From positions 992,001 to 1,056,000 of the forward strand of contig JALLLT010000009.1 in NCBI GenBank assembly GCA_025266875.1: 64,000 nt of DNA. The letters run 5' to 3'. Below, piece by piece: positions 34,037-45,978 of this stretch; the first letter of the stretch is position 1, and every line of letters starts with the position of its first letter. Source of the DNA: Fennellomyces sp. T-0311 (taxonomy: Eukaryota > Mucoromycota > Mucoromycetes > Mucorales > Lichtheimiaceae). The notes under the pieces are model-generated. The model was not told the origin of the DNA, searched no databases, and saw only the letters and a program-made list of their open reading frames with translations. The translations under genes were made by a program, and so were the position numbers.

Positions 34037-37000
34037 ATGATTCTGATTCGAGTACAGCGTACTCATAATGTCGCCATTCAGCTCTCTCGTCATTACGCGA
34101 CGGGATCGTTCTTGTCGTCGTTAAAACAGCTGGTTTCCAAGTACAGACACATGTAACTGGCCTTCTGCTGCAGATATATTAAACAACTCGTATAGAAAGA
34201 CACCAGTACCCCCTTCGCCAAAAGCAGTGGCGGATACACAACGCCATCACGGTAAAAACCGTGTCGATTACTTTTCGTGGATGGAAAATCTCGATCATCC
34301 GGTATGTTCCCCTTATTCTTGTGTCCATCAGCGTGTTAAGCAACAGAGAAAAGGACCTTGTCAAGTATATCCAGGCTGAGAATGCGTAAGCCTCTATTTG
34401 CACATATGCATGCAGCCTTTAACTTTGTCCAAAATAGGTTTTCAGAGCAAATGATGCGCAAGACAAAGTTCTTGAAAAAGACTGTGCTACACGTAAATCA
34501 TTCGAGGGGCAGAAAATCGAAAGAGAGCCGTAACCACGTATCTAGGAGATGAAACGACGGTTACACATACCACAAAATCTGCCTCCCCTCGCGACCGTTG
34601 CCCATGGATACGAGTACTATTCTAGAACATCATCCTACGGTATGGTGTACCTTCGCAAGAAATTGGGCGACAGAAATGCTTCCGAGGTAACATTGTATGG
34701 TTTTGCGTTTTTCTCATCTGATTTATTTGATAGGAAGTGCTGTTGAATGCGGGTTTCTTGCGGTCCCTAAACATGATGATCAGGAAAGTCCTACTCTCGC
34801 CTAACCATTCCATTTTTGCATACAATACGGAAACAGAAGGCATGGAGTATGGTGATCTTCATTTTAAATATCTGAACAAGAAGGATGCCGAGGTCAGTAG
34901 AACGCCCTCCAGTGTTCTTTCAATTCTAAAAAAAGCCAAATAGAGCGAGGTTCTGCATGATGTATTCAACTTTGTTTGGGCTAATGATGAAACTGTGTAT
35001 TACACCGTGCCGAATGAGCAACTGCGACCCCATAAGGTAAGCCTTTTTTCCGTTTTCCTGTGCCCTCGTCCATGTACTTTAAAACATTCCTTAAAAAGTA
35101 ATAAAATAAAAACCGTAAACTTCTTTCAGGTATATGCCCATCGCTTGGGCACAGATCAAGAAAATGATATTCTTGTATATGAAGAACCAGACGAAACTGT
35201 CTTTGTGGACATTACAAGCACTAAGGATATGGTGAGTACCTCTTAGCAGTGATATACGACAAAACGCTCATGTCTATTCTTTTTATGTGGCAGAAATATA
35301 TCACAATCAACTCCAATTCGCTCGCCTCATCGGAAATACGTGTCGTTGACGCTACACATGACTTTACCATTGGCAAACCAAAACTACAATTGATCGAGCC
35401 TCGCAAAAAGGGTATCGAGTACTATGTGGATCATCATGATGTAAGATTTCTGGTTAATGCTTTTCCTTTTTGGCATGGCTCTAACTTTAAATAGGATACT
35501 TTCTATATTCTGACCAATGTTGATGGTGCCACCAACTTCAAACTAGCGCGAGCTCCTGATGGTCAAGTGGAAAAAGAACATTGGGAAGATGTCATCACTA
35601 TGGAAGCGACAGAAAAGATCGAGGATGTGGATGTGTTTCAGGTAAACTTGAGATGCTCATATACAAAACTAGTGAGCTGATGTTTTTCTGACTGTATAGA
35701 ATTATATTGTCGTTTATGGCCGTCGAGAAGGTTTGCCCATGATCCTTTGTCACAACCTGGAAACTTCAGAAACACACAATGTTGATTTGCCCGAAAAATT
35801 TTGCGTTTTGCAGCCTGGTACCAATCTGGTATACAAAGATTTACGGCGCGTTTGGTGCATCAAGGGTGATCTGATATCTCGGTACAATAGGACTTTAATA
35901 CTGATACATTTCGTTTCTCCGTCCTGTCGCCATTTGCTCACGAGTCAACGTTCGATTATGATATGGATGCACGCAAATTAAAACCTGTCCGGATCCAGCC
36001 CATCCATCGTAAGAGAAGTTTCAGGCAATCTTGACGGCTTTACTGAACAACAGTATTGCAGGTTTTGATCGCTCTAAATATGCCTGCACGCGAGTTCACG
36101 CCACTTCTCACGACAACAAGCTAATTCCAATTACATTAATTCATCGCAAGGATATGCAACTGCATGGGAGGTAAGCTTTAATGAAATTCATGTTATGGTG
36201 CAAGTTGAACATCAAATGGTTAGAAATCCTGTGCTGATGCGTTCCTATGGTGCCTACGGTGTCTCGACCGATCCAGATTTTCGCATTGAGCATTTTCCAT
36301 TACTGGAGAGAGGATGGGTTATTGCTTTAGCTCACGTTCGGTAAAGTGTACAGGCGGTCAAGGTGTTTGAGCTGAAGGCTCATGATGTTTTATATAGCGG
36401 TGGAAGCGAACTGGGTCGCGAATGGTATGAAGAAGGCAAAGTTGGTAAAAAGATGAACAGCTTCAAGGACTTTATATCTGTTGCAGAATATTTGGTCAGC
36501 AACAAAGTGACAAGCCCAGAGTATTTGGCTGCGCTCGGTACTAGTGCTGGTGGTTTATTAGTTGGCAAGTTTTTAATTTTTCGATGCTACTTGGAAGCTA
36601 ACGACTCGATGTTTTAGGTGGCATGTTGCATATGAGGCCAGGTACTTTAAGTCAGATAAAAGAGTAGCTAAAAACTAAAAAAAAAAACTATGTTTTGTAG
36701 ATCTATTCAAAGCAATGGTATTGAGAGTACCGTTCGTGGATCCATTATCTGCCATGTTGAACCCGGACCTTCCCCTGACTCAAGTCGAGTATCCAGAATG
36801 GGGAAATCCATCCGAGGATCCCAAGATCTACGATCTTATCGAAAGCTACTCGCCGTACGACAATGTCAGCAAGGAGCAAAAGCAACCATCCTTATATATT
36901 ACTGCTGGCATGAAAGATCAGCGTGTCGCGTACTGGCAACCTCTCAAACTGATCGCCAGGATACGTCAGCAACAGGAAGCAAGTAGTAATGCATTGGTCA

Positions 37001-37110
37001 AGATTGATTTGGACCGGGGCCATTTTGGCGGCGGTACAGAGCAAGAAGTTAGACTTTCTGAAGCTGCAGAGCAAGTGGCATTCTTAATTTCTCAAGTTCA
37101 AAAAAGTTAA
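34037..37110 (+). CDS. Prolyl oligopeptidase family S9, oligopeptidase B-like
   Basis: Seventeen exons, about 725 aa. The first exon (34037-34140) encodes MILIRVQRTHNVAIQLSRHYA, a likely mitochondrial presequence. Then come WMENLDHP, KYIQAENAFSEQMM and TVAHGYEYYSRT of the propeller side, and the hydrolase domain with MRSYGAYGVSTDPDF, VIALAHVRGGSELGREWYEEGK, the nucleophile motif GTSAGGLLVGG, GMKDQRVAYWQP (Asp) and DRGHFGGG (His). Oligopeptidase B cuts short peptides after basic residues. Exon 15 (36398-36564) ends at a GC donor (G/GCAAGT), with the intron at 36565-36617. Exon 2 ends at CCG/GTATGT (34301), but no canonical acceptor reaches the KDLVKYIQ exon in frame; one base seems out of place near 34330. 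The rest joins in phase throughout. Confidence 0.87.
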
Positions 37111-38570
37111 ATAGAAAAGTATCAATTTTTATGGATCATATAACTATGGCTTATTCGCTCACCCAACGTCTGTAGAGCAATACGTTCATGATGTTATGTT
37201 ATTTTTTGTATACGAATTATACATCTTGTTTATAATAACGATTGCTAAATCGGTTGTTATGGGCAGTCATTATGCATTTCATCTAAAAAATGGATGCATT
37301 CATGTGGATATAAATGTCAATTCCTTGGATATATACTCGTGACAAGCTTTTCGATAATTCCCTACACAGTGCTTCTGGAGTTGGATTCGGGTGGGTCGTT
37401 TCCAGAGACGGATTCAGATAGGTCAATTGCAGAAATGGATTTGACAGGTCAGGTGAGTAGACGGATGACTTTAGATACGGATGTCAATCTGATCTTAATG
37501 GTTTCGAATACTTATAGTTTTCTTCGATCGTGCTTCTATTGAGCTTCATACATATTTCTTCTTGCTCCAACAGCTGATTCTAATATGTTTTTTTTTGTTT
37601 TTGAGCCTAGAATTCCTACTTTTATTCACACAAATGTTATCGAACCAGCATCTTACATCACACGAAACCCACTTACACGGTAGCTCCTTTTGCTTTATGT
37701 TAGTGGGACAGACAGCGAGCGTTCAAGGGGAAGAAATCCAAATCATTTTCATCATCAACATTTGCCATAGATGGAGTGGGCTCCTCGGAGCCAAGTGCGC
37801 ATGCTGCTACAGGCAGTCAGATTCTGGCAACAGAAGCTGCCGGTGATCGTATAGGGTCCACCTCCACTATGTCTACTTATTTTGTTGAAATTAATAAATA
37901 TGTTGTCCAGGACCCTCAAAGCCCCGGAATACCAATTGCTGGGGAAGTTGCGATCGATAGCATTGAGCGTAGGCTTAAAGGTGGAAGGTAGCGGCAATGA
38001 GTGCGAGATTGATGGTGAGACCGAAGCATTCCCAAGAGAATGAAAACAGTTGCTGTCGTAGATTATCACTAGGAGCCCAACGACACAAATCAAATACTGC
38101 AACAGCAACGCAGTTAGAAGGGTAGGTTTGGCAACATGATCGAATAGCCTTACAGTTAATCATATTTGTCTACCTTTATCGTCGTACAAACTATAAAGAA
38201 CAAATGTAAAAGATGACCATCATGTTGAGTCCGTATGAATGATAATCCACTTCCTGCTGCCAGGGGGATCCGATGATCAATTGTGTTCACGTCGTCTGAC
38301 AAAGTAACCCAAGGATCCTTTTACCTGGACCTTACAATGGAAATCATACGAAGATCGCATAGGATCATTGTTTTTACAAGACGAAATGGTTCAAAGTTGT
38401 TATTTAAATAGCTGTGGTGATTACTTCGTGCACCCACACTAGCCACAACGCGCCGCATACGAAGGTTCGCCATGCAAGAATCACGCGACCTCGAGGTTCG
38501 CACTAACTTGGTTTAGACAACTGCCCAAAATTTAACGCTGATAGACGGTCAAAGAGGATAGTACAAGTTT
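37111..38570. other. Intergenic, about 1.5 kb, with one candidate coding exon
   Basis: Apart from the possible exon described at 37713-37991, nothing here is supported. A second coding-like run at 37370-37455 ends at a good donor (CAG/GTGAGT) but I cannot connect it to a start. Confidence 0.35.
37713..37991 (+). other. Candidate terminal exon of an unrecognised gene
   Basis: After an acceptor-like GACAG (to about 37718), the frame stays open to a TAG at 37989-37991: RAFKGKKSKSFSSSTFAIDG, then a Ser/Ala-rich part and KYVVQDPQSPGIPIAGEVAIDSIERR. Composition is protein-like and unlike the AT-rich neighbours. No start or family is visible; a fragment of a decayed gene is equally possible. Confidence 0.3.
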
Positions 38571-40586
38571 TCAAATTAAGCGTTTCCTTTCTAATATATT
38601 TGCAGCTTGCTTGATCATATACTTTGTAACCAGGGCACAATTATATATCCATAGTGACTGAAGGGATAGACTTGTCGAGACTAAATCAGCCACACTCTGA
38701 TCTGTAATGCTCTTTAACCTGATCAATTCTACATTGCGCAAGTGCTCCAGCTTGCACAGCCCTTGAATCGCCGTATCCGGGACGGCCTCCATATTGTAAA
38801 GTTTGAGGGTCTGAAGCGCCGATTCTGGTTGTAGTTTGCCCACAAACCGCTCCATTCCATCGGCAGTAATAATCTTGAACCCATCCAAGCGTATACTTTC
38901 CAGAGTAACGATGTCAGCCAGGTACCATAATGCCTCGTCAGTCATGAGCGGAAAATCATCCGTCTCAAAGACACGTAACGATGACCTTTGACCCAATGAG
39001 CCGTGTTTCTGGAAGAGTTGTGCAAGGGCAGCATCGTCTGCTCTGGTGACAGAATTGATAGCAATCCGTTGCAAATGTGTCAAATTGGCCATTGCATTAA
39101 ATATATTGCCATTGATTTGTTCCGAGTACTCGAATGTAATTTCTTGTAGACTGGGACTCTGGTTTATAAGAGCTGCTATGGTATGTTGCATTGCGGGTCG
39201 AATCTCGCATTGGAGCTTCTGTAGCTGAGGGAGTGTAAACGTCGCGATAGGATCCCACAGTTGAACAGGTTCCACATCGTCATCCATGTTAAGTACTAGA
39301 TCCTCTAGAGTTTCACGACTTTTGCTGAGGAGCGGAGCGAGATTAATTGCAGTGACAGCATCGACACGACAAACGTGGACGCTGCGTAACCCAGTCGTCA
39401 TGGCAATGTCTTGGCTGACACTTGTGGCATCCACCATTATCCGGTAAGAATTGAATTTTAAAGTTTGCAATGTTGTCGAGTATTGGTCGATTAATCGAAT
39501 TGCGGATGATTCACATCGGTAGACGTATAGATTCTGGACATCCGGACAGCAGCGTAAAAGGAGTTCTAGTTGAGTGGCGCGGATAACGTTAGTTGATTCG
39601 AGGTCTAGTGAAGCAATCCGGGTTGTGGGTGGCAATGACGATGGCTTGTTGATTTTGATGTACATTCCAGAGTATTTGAAAGAGATGAGATTGCTACAGA
39701 TAGATAACACGGAATCCAAGGGCACGACTTCGTCAAGAGCAGAAATAAGAGCCAGACTCCTTAATGTGCCGCTGACTTGCGCTAGACCAGCCAGTAGCGT
39801 GTTCGCGCTAGAAATTCTACTGCCTTATATTCTTGTGCTTAATAATCCCCACAAAGAGATGGAATGGTACTTACGGCGGAAAGTGAGCGATTGAAGGTGG
39901 GTAAAGGAGCCAGCCTTCAAGCTTCTTATGAACTCTTGCGGAACATCTCTGTCGAACCCTTTCAACGACAGTTCTCGCACTTGGTCGCTGACTGCGGCTA
40001 GACTATTGTAGGTCCGGGCGTCATCGTTATCGCCGTTGTCAATGGTGATACTTCGCCAGACACTCGAGCATTGGTATATTCGCGCGCGCCACGACTTGGA
40101 CACGCTAGTACAGAGAACTCGGGAGTGCATGGGGAGATAGGACATGATCTTTGGGAGAATATCGAAAGGCAATTGTACAATAAGATCGATCCGGCAATTC
40201 AGTTGTTCCAGGGACTGCTGTAGTTGTGTTGAGAGTTGAGCATGACCAGGATCCGACTCAGGTACCGTGCGTAGACCTTGTTCCAGAATCTCAATGGCCA
40301 GCCTTTGTTTTCCTTGCATTGCGTGCAGTTCGCCTATACGCAAGTAACCAATGCTCATGTTTGGTGCTCGCTCAATTATTTCGTAGGCATCGCGTAATCC
40401 TTGGACGTATTTCGCATTGTGTCCAAACGCTGCAGCTCTTACATCGAGCGTTGCAACTGTTTTTAATGTTAATTCTTCCAACGCGAGCGAGCATTTGGCA
40501 ATAGCATCCTCGTAGGCTGCATTAGCAAGTGACCTTTTACTACTGCAAAATAATTCCTGCCATTGATTTTCAACTGCATGTCGCAT
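38571..40586 (-). CDS. TPR / F-box / leucine-rich repeat protein (Pof3/Dia2-like)
   Basis: Two exons, 40586-39875 and 39781-38571, give about 640 aa. I chose the ATG at 40586 (MRHAVENQW) for its good context; the upstream frame has no ATG. Residues about 5-115 are TPR-like (SLANAAYEDAIAKCSLALEE, LGELHAMQ-type helices). The F-box is at about 135-185: DLIVQLPFDILPKIMSYLPM followed by SRVLCTSVSKSWRARIYQ. From about 225 on are irregular leucine-rich repeats with LTHLQRIAI, LESIRLDGFK and LEHLRNVELIRLKSITDQSV. TPR plus F-box plus LRR is the architecture of S. pombe Pof3 and budding yeast Dia2, substrate receptors of SCF ubiquitin ligases that act at replication forks. Large F-box/LRR families exist in these fungi, so orthology is not certain. 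Confidence 0.8.
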
Positions 40587-40901
40587 GGTGGATATGGCGG
40601 GAATGTTGAGTAGACGGAAAAGTAGAAGTAACTCTCGAATCGGCTCTAACCAATTCAAGCTACGGCGTCCTTGGATGTGCCAATTGCATCTTTTACGCTT
40701 TCCTAGTCATACATCACAAAAGTAATTGATGGCTGTGTGTTTCTTAGCGATATGTTATGCAGTCCAGGTACTGCGCTACAGAATATGTAGCCTCGGGTTT
40801 TTGATTTAATAAGTGTACACGTCGAACTGATAAGCTAATGCTGCCATAAACCATTATTGCATAGTATTAAAGGTTTATTAAAAGTGAAAGTAGTACATAG
40901 A
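40587..40901. other. Short intergenic gap, nothing seen
   Basis: About 315 bases between two minus-strand genes; it should carry the promoter of the F-box gene's side and the 3' end region of neither in detail. No motif stands out. Confidence 0.4.
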
Positions 40902-41678
40902 TTATTCTTTAGCAATAGTGGGATCCAAACCCGCCTTTTCCACGTCGTTGGTTTGCAATTGGCGGGTTGCCCAATGGGGACCACTCCGTAAGGTAAGTAA
41001 TAAAAGAATCAGTGGCGTCTGGATGTCGAAGAAGTATAGCATGAATGACAAAACCGGAAGCGTCTTTCGGGTCATCAGCTCGTATGGTTCTTGCGCATGA
41101 CCGAGGTGCGAAAGCAGAATTGTGACGCACGTGGTGCTACTTCGGAGTGGCTGCAAAAGAGTAACATATCCATAAGCTAGCAATGAGGATGGCAATTGCT
41201 CGTTCCGCCAGTGAATAAGCGCATATATGACTAGGGCCGTGTACACGAGCATCGCACATTGTTGAAACGATTCCATGGATGAGTAATTGATTGTACTTGG
41301 CAAAGAGTAGGCACCGATCGCGGAGATGATAATGCCGATGAGAGTCGGGTTAAAGTAAACAAAATGTGCTTTGATCCATGGCATGCCTTCTTTGGTTAAC
41401 AAACTGGTGGCTATTACAGTCCATAAGAGAGTCGATTGAAGTAAAGCCAACATCTGAAAGTCGATTGCTAAGGAATTGGCATAGTCAAATGGATGCTCTT
41501 TGTCAAATGCGATATTTTGAGAGTATCCTCGGAAAGTGGCAATGGCGTCAAGAGAGATAGTCGATGCAGTTGCAATAATGAAAGGAGCGGTGGAGTAGAG
41601 ATTTGGCAAAAGTTTTCGAAGAACTACCAGTATAGTTATTGCTCGTAGTATAAGGAATAGCACATAATGGGTGGGCAT
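40902..41678 (-). CDS. Seven-span membrane protein of unknown family
   Basis: A single intronless frame of 258 aa starts at the ATG 41678. Hydrophobic spans are visible at about 5-24, 28-49, 72-94, 106-126, 141-157, 163-189 and 208-231, and the last 25 residues are polar (NDVEKAGLDPTIAKE), probably cytosolic. There is no signal peptide other than the first span. An HPFDYANSL and a GHAQEPYELMTRKTLP loop are distinctive, but I recognise no family. Lack of introns is unusual among its neighbours, which mostly have several. It could be a lineage-specific transporter or receptor-like protein; no function can be given. Confidence 0.7.
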   Translation of the reverse strand: MPTHYVLFLILRAITILVVLRKLLPNLYSTAPFIIATASTISLDAIATFRGYSQNIAFDKEHPFDYANSLAIDFQMLALLQSTLLWTVIATSLLTKEGMPWIKAHFVYFNPTLIGIIISAIGAYSLPSTINYSSMESFQQCAMLVYTALVIYALIHWRNEQLPSSLLAYGYVTLLQPLRSSTTCVTILLSHLGHAQEPYELMTRKTLPVLSFMLYFFDIQTPLILLLLTLRSGPHWATRQLQTNDVEKAGLDPTIAKE

Positions 41679-43786
41679 GGTATAAAGAAGGGAAAGCTAG
41701 GTACTCCACGCCTCCACGAGCCACATTTGAATGAATTTAAGCTTTTCTTCCATGTGTAACGTTCAATGCTCAGCACTTTTATTCTGAGTGTAGGAACGAA
41801 AGTTTTTTTTTGAAATACTACAGAATGTCCGATACCCAGAATTCGTATCTGGTCTATAAATAATTATACAGATTATCAATGCTTAGCAACAGGATCGTAC
41901 GGACGTTCGGTATATGAGGTGTAAACCTGTCAATAGATACCTTTTTTTAGTAGCGAATGGCTTGGTATTTCAGCATTTACTGTGCGATTGACAAGGCAAT
42001 TAGTTAAGATGCCTTATCTTGTTTTCTGTCGTTCTTGTCTCCGCCATTCCTCTGTGCTTCAATAAGGGAATTGTTCATAAACAACTTTTGATTATGACAA
42101 GAGATTTTAATTACAGTCAAGGACATGACCTGTCAGTCATACTTCATAAAGATAGATATTTATTTATCTAGCTAGATATAAAGTTATTTTGCATTGTTTT
42201 CACACAGCACGAGCACAATTGCTAAGCATTCTGATGAAAATTGGGGTATTCTGATATCTAAAACAGTATGCTGTGTAGCACACACGTCTGTTTCACACGT
42301 TCTTCGATTGATACCTGGTGTTTATAAGAAATATTGGACACATATAGTATTATATAGAGCCCGACACGACTACAATTTCATAGGACGATGATGTTATCGG
42401 CTTTAAAAGTGCCCTACTCAACCTCGATTTTTTATCTGCATAGTTCATCTCCCCACTACCGAATACTTCAAGGGCGGCCGTTGTTCCGAAGAGCATGAGT
42501 GACTGGAGCTACTGATAAATCAGATATAAGTGGGTATAGGAAAATATAAATTGCTGCATATGCAAAGCGTGCTAAAGTCTATAGGCAAGCTACTACTAGC
42601 GCATACACATCATAGCTGACAGATAAAAACTCGTGTGCATCAAAGTGGATCCGTCTATGGAATTTACCAAGTGATTGATTATTTTTGCTAATACAATTGC
42701 TGACTATCTTATGTAAACTTATCAATGTGGCTCAATCGTTTGAAAGGATAGGTAACAACAATGGCAAGCCGGATATAGAATAAAAGGGTACAATATCAAT
42801 ATACACAAACATCAATCAAGACGACGCGTTTCTACACATTCATCAACTCTTTGTTATAATGCATGGCATGAAGCTTCACATTTTTTTTAAGCAGGAGAGT
42901 CTCCTAAAAATGAGGAAAAAGTGTATGTCAAGAAAAAAGGCAACGAATGGGAATACATGGGCTTACCATACCGGACTTTTCTAATAACACAACGCCATCT
43001 CATGTTGATCATATGTAGTAAAACGAACAGCGCTTTATCCAAAGTACGAACGGGAAATTTATGAAGTACAGTATACTATGACTTCCATACGGTTCTCCAA
43101 ATCGTATTACCAAAGATATTTCAGATTTTTGGGAGTAAACGCACATCTTTACGTCACCCTTTTATTTTGATCACTAAAAGTCGAATTCACAACAGAGTGC
43201 ATGTATCTCCTTAAATCATAATATATCACATTGTTACATATCTTGTTGTACTGTTTCTTATTGCCGTTCAGCTGTTACAACAATGTAATTTATGAGAAGA
43301 GTACACTTAATGCTTCTAACAGAATTGTTCTAAATATTGCACTGGTATATACCAGCTTAGGAAGAAAGGGAGCTGCGCGTGTGATGACACTCAATTACGT
43401 ATGTAAGGCAAGAGATGAAACGCCGTTCTATCTTTTACGTGGATCGAACCAGCTCGGGTCCGCTAATACTCTCGACGAGAAACCTTTCCCTGGCTTTAAT
43501 AGTTGCGATTGTATTACATCGTACTCCTAGTAGCTTTTATGCGTACTTACGCTTCCTGGATGAGATTTTCGCTCAATTACAACTTGGAGTTTCATCCTCC
43601 GTTTTTCATTGCAGTATATCTAACGGTGTTATCTCGTTCTCCGCAATCCACTACTTTTGTTCAAATTTTTATGTGCTAGAGCTCCTTTTTTATTTTATTT
43701 TTTTTTGGCAGTGTAAATAAAGGCGCAAAGTCATATAGCTTTAGTATACATTTTGCCATTTCTGCTACGGTACTGCAACATGCACC
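41679..43786. other. Intergenic, about 2.1 kb; no gene seen
   Basis: AT-rich sequence without coding or repeat motifs that I can support. Plus-strand frames around 43230-43720 are short, Tyr/Phe/Ser-rich and lack a family signature. Confidence 0.4.
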
Positions 43787-44605
43787 TTAATGACGGGCTT
43801 TGCGAACTGTGTCAAAGTAGTCTTCCAACTTTCCTTTCGAAGGCATCATCTTGACATAGCATCCGTCAAATTTGAACTTTCCTTGTGCACGTGCCTCAAG
43901 ATATTCGGGACGTGTCATTGATGTAAATCCCCATTTGTTCGAGATGACAATCTTTTGTTTGCCAGGAAACTTGAACTTGCTACGACGTAAAGCTTCAATC
44001 ACAATGGCTTTGTTATTGTCCTTGGATCGGACAGAAATGAGAGCCTGATCAATATTCACACGAGCAACCAGGCCTATAGTTTCTTCAAATGTTACGTTGC
44101 ATACTAATATATATATTGCTTAACGTACCTGCCGGCTTTCCAAATGCGTGTCTCATTCCAGTTTGCAATCTAAAGCGTGTGTGTGAAAAAATGGGAGGTT
44201 TTTTCTGGACGTTTTACTTTATACCTGTCGGCACCAGCACAAGACAGCATCTTGTTGATGCGAATAACATGGAAAGGATGCACACGCACTCGCAGATGGA
44301 ACGAATCCTTTCCAGCATTCTTTACCATGTACCTGTTGGCACAAATGCGTGCAGCCTCGAGTGCTTCAGAAGAAATCTGTTCGTGCTCTTTGGACACCAG
44401 ATGAACACACAGTGGAAAGTCATTAACATGAGCCTTCTTACGACCCAAATCATAGATTTTGATTTTGGGATCAGGTACACCGCTTTATATATCGATGAGT
44501 TATATATGGAAGAGAGGTCATTAAGCGACGTTACCGGTTGTAACGACTTTTGGGGTAAGGCTTGTTTTTGCAGTAACGGTAGCAGCGAGCAGGTCGTCGG
44601 CCCAT
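43787..44605 (-). CDS. RPL10: Ribosomal protein uL16 (eukaryotic L10)
   Basis: Four exons (44605-44535, 44482-44225, 44169-44129, 44073-43787) join to 218 aa, close to the 221 of yeast. The start [21 protein letters not shown] is near-invariant in the family. Then come [57 protein letters not shown] and [14 protein letters not shown]. The loop around [15 protein letters not shown] reaches the peptidyl-transferase centre. Nmd3-bound 60S subunits receive this protein late in the cytoplasm, with Sqt1 as its chaperone in yeast. All splice junctions are canonical. The first intron follows codon 24, a common place in fungal ribosomal protein genes. Confidence 0.96.
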
Positions 44606-45978
44606 AATGAGCTGTCAAATATTTGTTATGCGGTTGTCTTTTGCATGATCCGCACGAATGATCCTTACAAGTTCTTTTGGAGAAATAAAGAAGAGTATAG
44701 AAAAAAAAGATTCAGGCAAATTGCTTCAATTTGTATATGACTGTCACATATCTCTAAGCGCTTGATATTAATTATTGTGTTGGATATATGACGACTACCC
44801 GGGTAGCATTATATTGAACTTGATATGGATGTGCTTTCTGTGATCAACATGAAGTCGATTAAGTAAAGGGCGAATAGCGACACTGTGCCTAACTTCTTGG
44901 AACCACAGACAAAATATGCTTTTTTTTATTAATCTTTGAGAGCTTTGGTCAAAAAGTGCACATGGCTACTTGTAGTGATCATTTTTGACTATGTGTCTCG
45001 TTGCTGCTTCTAGAAGAATCTTGTTAAATCAAGCAGTAAACTCTTCATTCCTGCAAAATCTTTCAAGTGCACGTAAGAATTGTATGTATAAAGTATATTC
45101 AAAGGTGAGATATCAGATGTAAACCATGGGTCAAAAGTAGCCAACGTGCATACATCATTTGAGTTTGCGCCGTCGCCTTGCTTGTATACGCGTACATAGT
45201 ACTACATTGCCCGAGTGACCTGTTGCTGCTGTTCCACCACGTAGAATTTTCCATTCCAATATATTTTCAAGACTTTTCAGCCCAGGTACCTTGGATAAGG
45301 CCCGATGATAAGTATGCCGTATATCTTGCGAACCCAAATGAGACCAGCAGATCATCGTGGAGCGCCTAAATTCTGCACCACGACTGTGATCTGTTCATGG
45401 CAGACCAACGCCTTTCACCATTTACATCGCTCTTGGAGTTATTACTACAATGCCAACCCAGCTTAAAATGGTAAGCAGAAATCTGATCCAATGCTCCGAA
45501 CGAACGACCAACTGTACAGTAGTCACGTCATCGTTTTGCGTCAGAAGTGCTATGCAGTGAAATCTATTTCATGGCTTTATTAAGCCCGTGTCATTAGAAA
45601 AATTGCAAACGATGATGATGAATTTTGACTACAAGAGGTATTCTGAACAATAATCACGCGGCTAGCGAAAATTCGGTTGAAACCAAGTATGACCGAATGA
45701 AAGGTCATTGCTTGTGGTTGCCCAGGAACCGAAAACAGCATACTCGGTTGTGCAGACTTTTTAACTTGACCAATAAAATGCAGAAATTTCCATGTGGTGA
45801 CTGTGTCGATGAAATTTTTTGTTCGGATGATCTGCAATCTTGTTCACATTACCATCAAGAAGTTATCATACTGTACCTTTTCTGTTGTTCAAGATCGGAT
45901 GTAGTTTATCCGCTGAGAGTGCGGTATATATATAAGACTTGCGGGATTCCTGGAGTTGGGACTTTCGTTTGCATAACA
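44606..45978. other. Intergenic, divergent promoter region, about 1.4 kb
   Basis: No supported gene between uL16 and the methyltransferase. A short plus frame beginning ATGGCAGACCAACGC at 45397 ends at a donor (45470) but fits no downstream exon. The promoter of uL16 is at the left; the TATA box of the methyltransferase is at the right. Confidence 0.4.
45925..45936 (+). promoter_or_regulatory. TATA box of the methyltransferase gene
   Basis: TATATATATAAG lies 43-54 bases upstream of the ATG at 45979, a fitting distance for a short leader. Confidence 0.5.

Noticed and set aside
45397..45470. A possible first exon (MADQRLSP...) upstream of the methyltransferase
   Set aside because: It leaves a two-base phase that does not fit the next exon; the ATG at 45979 with a TATA box fits.
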